This document shows, in pieces, positions 4,815 to 10,733 of a stretch of DNA of 10,733 nt (its first letter is position 1; each line of letters opens with the position of its first letter). The stretch covers positions 1-10,733 of the forward strand of contig CALJNJ010000080.1 of the NCBI GenBank assembly GCA_937981945.1. The letters run 5' to 3'. The translations under genes and the position numbers were made by a program. The notes under the pieces are model-generated. The model ran no database searches. It worked only from the letters and a program-made list of their open reading frames with translations, and was not told the origin of the DNA. The stretch comes from an uncultured Caulobacterales bacterium. GTDB taxonomy: Bacteria; Pseudomonadota; Alphaproteobacteria; Caulobacterales; Maricaulaceae.

Positions 4815-6173
4815 ATGAAACTTTTTAAGAAACTACTTTTGTCGGCAATGCTGGCAACGGCCGGTATGGCGACGGCGGCGACGGCGCAAATATCAACCAT
4901 CGCAGATCCGTCGCTGAGCGAGCAAATTAATTTCCGCGGAAATATCGGACCTTTGAGCGGCAATATCGAGCTCTCGGCCAATAAATCCATGGTCTTGCAG
5001 TCGGACACCGTCATCGGACACACTATGATAGCCAGTTCGGATATCGCTGATATTGTGCCCATGACGGACCGGTCTGTTTATTTGCTGGGTAAAAAGAAAG
5101 GGACGACGTCCATAACTTTCTTTGACAAGCAGCAAAATTTACTCGGTGTTTTTGACTTAAATGTGTCGCACAATTTAAACGAGCTCAAACGCGGGATCCA
5201 GGCCATTGCGCCGGGCGAAGCCATTGAAGTTCGACAAAATGGCGATACGGTCATTATTTCCGGAACGGCCAGTACGCCCGAAGTGGCGTCTCAGATTGTG
5301 GAATTAGCGGAGCGCCATGCGCCCGGCAAAGTTCATAACAGCCTGCTGTCAACGCGATCGCAACAAGTTATGTTGTCCGTACGTATTGCTGAAGTTCAGC
5401 GATCCGTTTCTAAAAATTTGGGATTGCGCTACAGCACGTTTTTTGAAGATGTGCCCGGACTTGGTGTCCTCAACGGTATTCTGGATCCGAATATTTTTGC
5501 CAGCGGCGTATTAGATCACACATTCGGTGATAACTCGGCGCTGAGTATAAATATGGCGATCGACGCTCTTGAAGAAAGCGGCGCGCTCACCACTTTGGCC
5601 GAGCCGACACTTGTGGCAATTTCAGGCGAGCCTGCCTATTTCCTGGCCGGCGGGGAGTTCCCTGTCCCCGTCGCGTCTGAGGCGGCCGGTGATGGCGTGA
5701 CCATTACCGTCGAGTTTAAAGAATTCGGCGTGAAATTGGCCTATACACCTACGGTTATTGGGGACACGATCAATTTGGTCATCGAGCCGGAAGTCAGTGT
5801 TCTCGACCCTGCCAGCGGTATCGAGCTGAACAATATCGTTATTCCGGGTCTGATTGTTCGCCGGGCTCAAACGACTGTTGATCTGAAAAACGGTCAGAGT
5901 TTCGCCATTGCGGGTCTTTTGCAGGAAAACTTCGAAGACACAATCAGTCAGGTTCCCGGTTTGGGGAATATCCCAATCTTGGGGGCGCTGGCCCGCAGCA
6001 GCCGATATCAAAAGCGTGAAACGGAACTGATGATCGTTGTGACGCCTTATCTGGTTCGGCCGGATGAAAGCGGCAATATGTCAGTACCGACCGACGACTT
6101 TGTGCGTCCGACTGACGCCGATATTTTCCTGAACGGTATGGCCGAAGGCGCCGTCAACTACACGCTTCGCTAG
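4815..6173 (+). CDS. cpaC: Tad pilus outer-membrane secretin CpaC (RcpA)
   Basis: The 452-residue protein is the ring-forming channel through which the Flp pilus crosses the outer membrane. A signal peptide covers about residues 1-25 (KKLLLSAMLATAGMATAATA, with probable cleavage near AQ). A pilus-assembly N-terminal domain follows (about 40-117, with IELSANKSMVLQ, YLLGKKKGTTSITFFD and LGVFDLNV). A BON-like domain comes next (about 120-172, with IEVRQNGDTVIISGTA). The secretin domain occupies roughly 255-415, with GEPAYFLAGGEFPVPV, IVRRAQTTVDLKNGQSFAIA and the family hallmark VPGLGNIPILGALARS, and ends TELMIVVTPYLVRP. Length and domain order are typical of alphaproteobacterial CpaC. GGGGCGAAAA just before the ATG is the probable ribosome site. 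CpaC normally needs a pilotin-like lipoprotein such as CpaD; the next gene here encodes a small lipoprotein that may take that role (inference). Confidence 0.95.
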   Translation: MKLFKKLLLSAMLATAGMATAATAQISTIADPSLSEQINFRGNIGPLSGNIELSANKSMVLQSDTVIGHTMIASSDIADIVPMTDRSVYLLGKKKGTTSITFFDKQQNLLGVFDLNVSHNLNELKRGIQAIAPGEAIEVRQNGDTVIISGTASTPEVASQIVELAERHAPGKVHNSLLSTRSQQVMLSVRIAEVQRSVSKNLGLRYSTFFEDVPGLGVLNGILDPNIFASGVLDHTFGDNSALSINMAIDALEESGALTTLAEPTLVAISGEPAYFLAGGEFPVPVASEAAGDGVTITVEFKEFGVKLAYTPTVIGDTINLVIEPEVSVLDPASGIELNNIVIPGLIVRRAQTTVDLKNGQSFAIAGLLQENFEDTISQVPGLGNIPILGALARSSRYQKRETELMIVVTPYLVRPDESGNMSVPTDDFVRPTDADIFLNGMAEGAVNYTLR

Positions 6174-6182
6174 GAGACAGAC

Positions 6183-6440
6183 ATGAAAAAATTATTGATC
6201 ACTTTATCAATCGCAGGCCTGGGACTGAGCGCCTGCACCACGGCGCCGTCGAAAAATTTATCCGACAATTACGGAAACGCGGTCAACGCGGCTAAAAGCA
6301 CTCAGGTTATTAATCCGAATGCCGTTCCCGGCGCGCCCGCCATGAACGCGGCCCGGTCGGCCGCAGCGGTTGAACGCTACGTCAATGACGAGGTTAAGCA
6401 GCCCAAAGATGTCTCAACCATCAATTCGGACGTTGATTAA
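6183..6440 (+). CDS. Small Tad-locus lipoprotein of unknown function
   Basis: The 85-residue precursor has a lipoprotein signal, MKKLLITLSIAGLGLSAC, whose lipobox LSAC puts the lipidated cysteine at residue 18. The residue after it is Thr rather than Asp, consistent with an outer-membrane rather than inner-membrane lipoprotein in the usual sorting rule. The mature part is only 68 residues. It is rich in Asn, Ala and Val, with NYGNAVNAAKSTQVINPNAV followed by a short helix-like stretch, AVERYVNDEVKQP. I associate this pattern with small unnamed lipoproteins next to Tad secretin or TadG genes in other proteobacteria, from memory only. It sits where Caulobacter has cpaD, but it is far shorter than CpaD (about 200 residues) and shows no CpaD-like sequence I recognise. 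GGAG overlapping the end of cpaC serves as its ribosome site, so the genes are coupled. A pilotin or peptidoglycan/outer-membrane anchoring role for the secretin is a guess. Confidence 0.8.
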   Translation: MKKLLITLSIAGLGLSACTTAPSKNLSDNYGNAVNAAKSTQVINPNAVPGAPAMNAARSAAAVERYVNDEVKQPKDVSTINSDVD

Positions 6441-6466
6441 AACTTAAATGAAATAGGAAAAGGACA

Positions 6467-7933
6467 ATGAAACATTCATCGCAATTCAAAAAACTCTCAA
6501 CGGATCAATCCGGCGCCTCAATGATTTGGGCGACCTTGATGTTATTCGTAATTATGGGCGTTGTCGGACTTGCGATTGATGTTTCGAGGCTGTCCATTTC
6601 TCACACGGAAGTTCAAGCTGCCGCTGACGCGGCAGCTTTGGCAGGCGCAACGCAGCTCGACGGTAGTACCAACTCAATCACAAGAGCCACAAACGCCGCG
6701 CAAAGTACGCCGCTGGTCAATAATTCACAAAGATTCGCCGACGAAGCCAATGCTGCGGCCAATGTCCAAATTGCCGGTATTCGCTTTTTAACATCGCTGC
6801 CGGCTGATGATGATGATCCAATCCCGGCGTCAGCTGTCACTTCGGATCCGACTTTGGCTGAATTTGTAGAAGTCACGACCGAAACACTCACCCATAATAA
6901 TTTGTTCTTATCAGCCTTGGGCTTGGGAAACAGCCGGCCGGTTCGGGCAACGGCCGTTGCCGGACAAGAATCCGCTATTTGCCGGGTAACGCCTTTGGCA
7001 ATCTGTAATCCCAACGAGGACTTAAACGGCGTAGGCGCCGGGTTCGATTATACCAATTGGCAAGGAAGACAAATCCTGGTGAAAATGGCCGGTAATGGTG
7101 CAGCCTGGGCGCCTGGAAATTTCGGTCTTTTAGATACGCCGACAGGTAGTCAGGCCGCTAAAGATTTGGCTGAGATGTTGGCTGCGGTCGAAGGCGCCAA
7201 TCAATGCTTTTCAACGCGATTGAATACCAAGCCGGGCCAGGTCAATTCGATCAGAGCGGCGCTCAATACTCGATTTGATATTTATGAAAATCCGTTTTTT
7301 GGAAATGAAGACGGAAATCCAAGGTTCGCGCCGGCCGCCAATGTGACCAAAGGCCGTATTTGGAGTGGTCCGGCCGCCAATGTTTGCAATAGCTTTACGG
7401 AGCCGGGAACGCCGGACGCCATGGGTTTGCCGCGGGACAATGTTTTCGTAAATTCTACTAATGTTCCGGGCGGGCGGTTCGGCAATGGCGCGTGGGATTG
7501 TAAGGATTATTGGGACGTCAATCATCCGTCAGATCCATATCCGACCGGGTGTTCAACCAATAATACAACTGCCGTCAGCCGATATGACATTTATCGTTAT
7601 GAAATTGACAATGGACTGATTCCCAGTCCGGTCGGAACGGGCGCCCAGGAAACCGGGTCACCGCAATGCTATACGGACCCCGTGGTTGATGACCCGAAAT
7701 TTGATCGCAGGGTTTTGCATTTTGCCGTGATGAACTGCCAGGAACATAATGTTTCGGGTAATGAAACCGGCGTCCCGGGCTTGGCATTTGTCAGAGCGTT
7801 TCTGACTGAGCCGGTTGGCGACGAATCAACGCCGGGCGCGTCAGATTTTGACGTTTATTTGGAAGTGGTCGATGTGGTCGAACCCGGCATTAGTGACGGC
7901 CCCCTTAAAGAATATGTCGAGATATTCCGATGA
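6467..7933 (+). CDS. TadG-like pilus assembly protein
   Basis: The 488-residue protein has an N-terminal Tad/TadG-like segment: DQSGASMIWATLMLFVIMGV leads a single membrane helix (about residues 18-39). IDVSRLSISHTEVQAAADAA follows, then AALAGATQL, the usual helix after the anchor. The remainder, about 440 residues, is predicted to be periplasmic. It contains the TadG C-terminal pattern ICRVTPLAICNPNE with Cys172 and Cys180, then WAPGNFGLLD (about 214-223) and LNTRFDIY (266-273). More cysteines follow (for example Cys247) and could form disulfides. No von Willebrand A domain with a MIDAS motif is apparent, unlike some TadG proteins. TadG is a minor envelope component of the Tad system, proposed to link the inner-membrane platform to the outside. 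AGGAAAAGGA just before the ATG is a strong ribosome site. The stop overlaps the next start as ATGA (7930-7933). Confidence 0.85.
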   Translation: MKHSSQFKKLSTDQSGASMIWATLMLFVIMGVVGLAIDVSRLSISHTEVQAAADAAALAGATQLDGSTNSITRATNAAQSTPLVNNSQRFADEANAAANVQIAGIRFLTSLPADDDDPIPASAVTSDPTLAEFVEVTTETLTHNNLFLSALGLGNSRPVRATAVAGQESAICRVTPLAICNPNEDLNGVGAGFDYTNWQGRQILVKMAGNGAAWAPGNFGLLDTPTGSQAAKDLAEMLAAVEGANQCFSTRLNTKPGQVNSIRAALNTRFDIYENPFFGNEDGNPRFAPAANVTKGRIWSGPAANVCNSFTEPGTPDAMGLPRDNVFVNSTNVPGGRFGNGAWDCKDYWDVNHPSDPYPTGCSTNNTTAVSRYDIYRYEIDNGLIPSPVGTGAQETGSPQCYTDPVVDDPKFDRRVLHFAVMNCQEHNVSGNETGVPGLAFVRAFLTEPVGDESTPGASDFDVYLEVVDVVEPGISDGPLKEYVEIFR

Positions 7934-8433
7934 AAACCGGGCCGAACATATTTAAAGACTTAAGAGGGGCAGCGCTCGTAGAGTTCACCCTTCTCTTGCC
8001 GTTTCTGATTGTGATCATGGCCGGTATGCTCGAATTTGGCCGGGGTCTGCATCAATATCACACGGCTGCGAAAGGCGTTAAGAATGCTGCGCGTTACTTG
8101 GCACGCGTCGTCGATGAAGGTTCCTGTCCGCCAAGCAGCACCGCTTGGACCACACAGGTCGCCAAAGCAAAAACGTTAGCGCAGCACGGCAGTTTCAGCA
8201 GTTCTGATCCGCTTAGCTTGTCCAATTGGAGCAATGCTTCGGACATTACCGTCAGTGTCAGCTGTGTCGACAATTCGGCCGGGACTTATCGCGGCGATGA
8301 TGATATCCCCGTTGTAACGGTTTCCACCAGCTTTGCTTATAACAGTCTGGGTCTTTTATCCCTGACCAATGTGCCGGGATTGACCGGTCTTCAAATCGAA
8401 GTCTCTCACGAACAAATGTTTATTGGGGGATAA
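7930..8433 (+). CDS. TadE-like pseudopilin, first copy
   Basis: The 167-residue protein of the TadE family begins with a short positively charged leader, then RGAALVEFTLLLPFLIVIMA. The glycine at residue 13 followed by AALVEF, with Glu at +5, is the prepilin-peptidase-type site seen in TadE and TadF. A membrane helix follows (about 17-36) and then EFGRGLHQYHTAAKGVKNAARYLAR, typical of TadE. The periplasmic remainder (about 50-167) is Ser/Thr-rich with two cysteines (GSCPP and VSCVD) that may pair. TadE-like proteins are minor pseudopilins needed for Flp pilus assembly or adherence. The ATG overlaps the TadG-like stop as ATGA. The stop overlaps the following start as TAATG. A similar gene follows directly, so the pair resembles a TadE/TadF arrangement or a tandem duplication. 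Confidence 0.87.
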   Translation: MKTGPNIFKDLRGAALVEFTLLLPFLIVIMAGMLEFGRGLHQYHTAAKGVKNAARYLARVVDEGSCPPSSTAWTTQVAKAKTLAQHGSFSSSDPLSLSNWSNASDITVSVSCVDNSAGTYRGDDDIPVVTVSTSFAYNSLGLLSLTNVPGLTGLQIEVSHEQMFIGG

Positions 8434-9014
8434 TGATGACACGCTTGAAGCAATTTAGGAAAGATAATCAAGGGGCCTCACTGGTTGAGTTCACTTTGCT
8501 CTTTCCCCTGCTTTTAGCGTTGACGTTTGGGATCGTTGAAACAGGTTATATTCTTTACAAACAAAATACGGCGCAAAAGGCCACGCAGCTTGGCGGCCGC
8601 TATCTTTCGACTCGCGCGCCTTTGGTGACGGGTCTCACGGATTGCGGTGTTGCCACAGCCGCGGATGCCGGTACGGATTGTGTGAATGTGCCGGGCGCGG
8701 ACAGTTGGTCTGTCAGCTGCAGCAATGGCAGCGGCGGTAATTGCGACGCGGCCATATTCGCGGACGTCTTGGCCGAGATGCAATCAGTTTACCCTAATTT
8801 GCAGGCTTCAAATCTGGAAGTTATTTTTTCCGGCACCGGATTAGGTTATGTCGGAAGAGGCAAACCCGTGCCCGCCATCACGGTCAGGCTCAATAATTTG
8901 ACCTATAACTACGCCGTACTGGACAAAATTGTCGGCATTTCGAGTGCTTTGAATCTGGATAAGGCGCAAAGCACGCTTATTGCCGAAGACATTGGAGAGG
9001 GAACGGGCGCATGA
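8433..9014 (+). CDS. TadE-like pseudopilin, second copy (TadE/TadF position)
   Basis: The 193-residue protein is related to the preceding gene through its N-terminus. A charged leader is followed by QGASLVEFTLLFPLLLALTF; cleavage after Gly14 would leave Glu at +5. A membrane helix spans about 18-38. FGIVETGYILYKQNTAQKAT and QLGGRYLSTRAP correspond to the post-helix segment of the first copy. The periplasmic part is longer than in the first copy and has four cysteines in the middle (TDCGV, TDCVN, VSCSN, GNCDA), suggesting two disulfides. Two adjacent ATGs are possible starts, 8433 and 8436. GGGGGA at 8425-8430 is better spaced for the second. The choice changes one residue only. The gene overlaps cpaE as ATGA. 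It could equally be named TadF-like; the sequence does not decide. Confidence 0.87.
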   Translation: MMTRLKQFRKDNQGASLVEFTLLFPLLLALTFGIVETGYILYKQNTAQKATQLGGRYLSTRAPLVTGLTDCGVATAADAGTDCVNVPGADSWSVSCSNGSGGNCDAAIFADVLAEMQSVYPNLQASNLEVIFSGTGLGYVGRGKPVPAITVRLNNLTYNYAVLDKIVGISSALNLDKAQSTLIAEDIGEGTGA

Positions 9015-10291
9015 CCTCCGCTATATCAATATCACAGGCCAATAGTTTACTGGCCATTATCAACTCACCGGAGTTGAAAACAGACTTGGCCGTTGTAACC
9101 GGCAAAATCGGCAATGTTGAAACCAATATCAAAACGGCCGGGAATGTATTGGAGCAATCCGGTGCATTGCTGAACGGCGGTGCAGATATTGTTCTGATCG
9201 AACCGGAATATGTGATTGCCGAAACCATGATGCAGATCGAAGCGCTGTGCCTGGACGTTAATCAAAAAGGTGAGCTGATCATTATTGCAGATCACTGCTC
9301 ACCGGAAACCATGCGGGACCTGTTTAAAATGGGGGTCGCGGATGTCTTGATAAAGCCGGTGACCCAAGAGGTGCTCTATGACGCTTTGTCGGCGACCTTG
9401 CAGAAATCACGCAGCCGTTCAAACAAAGGTGCTTCGTCCGGAAAAGTTTATTCATTGGTAAAATGCGGCGGCGGCGTCGGCGCGACCTCTCTGGCCACGA
9501 ATATGGCGCAAATTCTGTCAGGCGTTGAGAGAAAAGGTCTCTTTGGTAAGTCCGATAATTCAAAGACGCAAAAAACCGTTGCTGTTCTTGATTTTGACGT
9601 TCAGTTCGGCACAGCTGCCATGAGCCTGAATTTGAAGGGCAAAAACAGCCTGGTAGATTTACGGCGTGCCGCAGAGCGCATGGACGGATCCATGCTTCTG
9701 GCCTCGCTCAAGCAACATGAATCAGGTGTTTATGTCCTTTGCAGCCCGCAAGACGTAGTGCCGTTCAATGCATTTGACGGAGACTTTATGGCGAAGGTAG
9801 TCAACCTTGCCAGGCAGTTGTTTGACTATGTCATCATTGATTTGCCTTTGGCGTGGTGTGACTGGACTCCGTCCGTATTGAATGCGTCGGATGTCATCGT
9901 GCCGGTACTGACGCCTGGCGTTGAGCATGTCTATAACGCTCAGCGGGTTATTAGTTTGATCAAGCAAAGCGGCATGCAGGCCAAGACGCCATATATTATG
10001 GTCAATCGTCTTGATAAAGGCATGGGCGGAAAAGACCGAAACGAACAAATCGCCAAGCTTCTTAAGTTCAAAACTCTTCCTGTTTTTGATGATGAGAAAA
10101 CCTATAAAATCGCGCGTGAGCGCGGTCAGTTATTGGCTGATGTGAATAAAAACGGCCCGGCCTTTAAATCACTTAAATCAGCGACCGATACGATACAAGC
10201 GATCGAGCGTCAGGATGCTTCTGTACATCCTGATCTGCAAATTCCACCGACATCAAATAATAAAGAAACGCAAACGGGGCGAAACGTATGA
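9011..10291 (+). CDS. cpaE: Pilus localisation ATPase-like protein CpaE (TadZ)
   Basis: The 426-residue cytoplasmic protein of the MinD/ParA-like TadZ family places the Tad machine at its site in the cell, usually a pole. Residues about 1-132 form a receiver-like domain. The position of the phosphoacceptor Asp appears to hold Glu64 (DIVLIEPE), while the Lys of LIKP (115) is kept, so it is probably a pseudo-receiver. The ATPase domain begins at VYSLVKCGGGVGATSLATNM (147-166). In this deviant P-loop both lysines of KGGxGKT are replaced (by Gly and Ala), as is common in TadZ. VAVLDFDVQFGTAAMSLNL (190-208) is the following strand with its aspartates. FDYVIIDLPLAW and DVIVPVLTPGVEHVYNA are later ParA-like segments. 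It overlaps tadE-like copy 2 at its start and cpaF at its stop, both as ATGA. The C-terminal tail after about 396 is poorly ordered. Confidence 0.92.
   Translation: MTSAISISQANSLLAIINSPELKTDLAVVTGKIGNVETNIKTAGNVLEQSGALLNGGADIVLIEPEYVIAETMMQIEALCLDVNQKGELIIIADHCSPETMRDLFKMGVADVLIKPVTQEVLYDALSATLQKSRSRSNKGASSGKVYSLVKCGGGVGATSLATNMAQILSGVERKGLFGKSDNSKTQKTVAVLDFDVQFGTAAMSLNLKGKNSLVDLRRAAERMDGSMLLASLKQHESGVYVLCSPQDVVPFNAFDGDFMAKVVNLARQLFDYVIIDLPLAWCDWTPSVLNASDVIVPVLTPGVEHVYNAQRVISLIKQSGMQAKTPYIMVNRLDKGMGGKDRNEQIAKLLKFKTLPVFDDEKTYKIARERGQLLADVNKNGPAFKSLKSATDTIQAIERQDASVHPDLQIPPTSNNKETQTGRNV
10271..10286 (+). repeat. 16-base leader repeat, copy 2 (before cpaF)
   Basis: CAAACGGGGCGAAACG lies inside the last codons of cpaE and ends one base before the cpaF ATG. 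It is identical to the 16-mer directly before cpaB at 3833-3848. The identity is surprising because here the sequence also encodes the CpaE C-terminus. Confidence 0.6.
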
Positions 10292-10733
10292 AGTTTTCAT
10301 TTTTTGACTCAGAGAAGTCCAAAGACATAGAGCCGCCGGTTGATGTTATCACCCGGGAGCAGCCGGCCGCGAAAAACGGTGACGCTAAGACAGCTGCGCC
10401 GTCGGCAAAATCGAGCTTATCTTTTGCACCCATTAGCGAAGAGGTCGACTTTTCGAAAGACTATCTCGACCTCAAGGTCAGACTGCACCAAAAAATCATT
10501 GATGAGATTAATCTTTCGATACTGGACAAAATAGAAAAACCGGCACTGACGCAGGAAATTACGGATCTTCTAAATGAAATTCTTCTTGAAGAAGACCGCC
10601 CGCTTTCCGGCGCGGAAACCGCTAAATTAGCGTCAGAGATCGTTGATGAGCTTTTGGGCTTTGGTCCTTTGGAGCCTCTACTGGCTGACCCTTCCGTTTC
10701 AGACATTTTGGTCAACGGTCCGCAAGAAGTTTT
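10288..10733 (+). CDS. cpaF: Tad pilus motor ATPase CpaF (TadA), N-terminal part
   Basis: The gene begins at ATG 10288, overlapping the cpaE stop as ATGA, and runs off the right edge after 148 codons. Family members are about 450-550 residues, so roughly a third is visible. The first 55 residues or so are a low-complexity leader (KFSFFDSEKSKD, then Ala/Lys/Pro-rich), which varies among CpaF proteins. From SKDYLDLKVRLHQKIIDEIN onward the N-terminal helical domain of the secretion-type ATPases is recognisable. The hallmark LLGFGPLEPLLADPSVSDIL is followed by VNGP near the right edge. The Walker A motif and catalytic domain lie outside the window. CpaF is the hexameric cytoplasmic ATPase that drives Flp pilus assembly. 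The upstream 16-base leader matches that of cpaB. Confidence 0.93.
   Translation, partial: MKFSFFDSEKSKDIEPPVDVITREQPAAKNGDAKTAAPSAKSSLSFAPISEEVDFSKDYLDLKVRLHQKIIDEINLSILDKIEKPALTQEITDLLNEILLEEDRPLSGAETAKLASEIVDELLGFGPLEPLLADPSVSDILVNGPQEV

Noticed and set aside
5622-6011. Minus-strand 129-codon frame opposite the secretin domain of cpaC
   Set aside because: It is antisense to the best-conserved part of cpaC, with no ribosome site or recognisable motif.
6613-7014. Minus-strand 133-codon frame opposite the TadG-like gene
   Set aside because: It is an Ala/Ser-rich mirror of an Ala-rich coding region, with no independent evidence of coding.

Overview
The window comes from an alphaproteobacterium, probably a stalked or dimorphic marine lineage of the Hyphomonadaceae/Maricaulales type. 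The evidence is a Caulobacter-like tad/cpa pilus locus, CtrA-type boxes and GANTC sites upstream of the pilin gene, moderate GC content, and protein sequences that resemble alphaproteobacterial families. The genus assignment is inference.

Layout. Bases 1-725 (+) hold the 3' end of ptsP, the Enzyme I of the nitrogen-related phosphotransferase system. Converging on it with a 2-base gap is a three-gene minus-strand cassette (3176 down to 728). It encodes a C5-cytosine DNA methyltransferase, a restriction endonuclease that looks like the HpaII family (CCGG), and a Vsr-type mismatch endonuclease. The three genes are almost contiguous and form a type II restriction-modification system with its own T:G mismatch repair enzyme. 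A 387-base intergenic region (3177-3563) separates the cassette from the pilus locus. It carries a perfect TTAA-N7-TTAA CtrA-type box, a second near-perfect box with a GANTC site in its spacer, and a small inverted repeat.

From 3576 to the right edge (+) runs a Tad (Flp) pilus locus. The order is flp pilin, a stem-loop, cpaB, cpaC (secretin), a small lipoprotein, a TadG-like protein, two tandem TadE-like pseudopilins, cpaE, and the first 148 codons of cpaF. From the TadG-like gene onward the genes overlap as ATGA or TAATG, so they are very probably cotranscribed and translationally coupled. CpaC makes the outer-membrane channel, CpaB lines or stabilises it, CpaE and CpaF are the localisation and motor ATPases, and the TadE/TadG-like proteins are minor pilus or envelope components. 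The prepilin peptidase (cpaA/tadV), the platform proteins (tadB/tadC) and a recognisable cpaD are not in the window.

I see no RNA genes, insertion sequences or CRISPR arrays. I do not see convincing evidence of an undescribed system. The points most worth following are the cell-cycle-type pilin promoter, the small lipoprotein in the cpaD position, the reused leader sequence before cpaB and cpaF, and the compact M-R-Vsr cassette.
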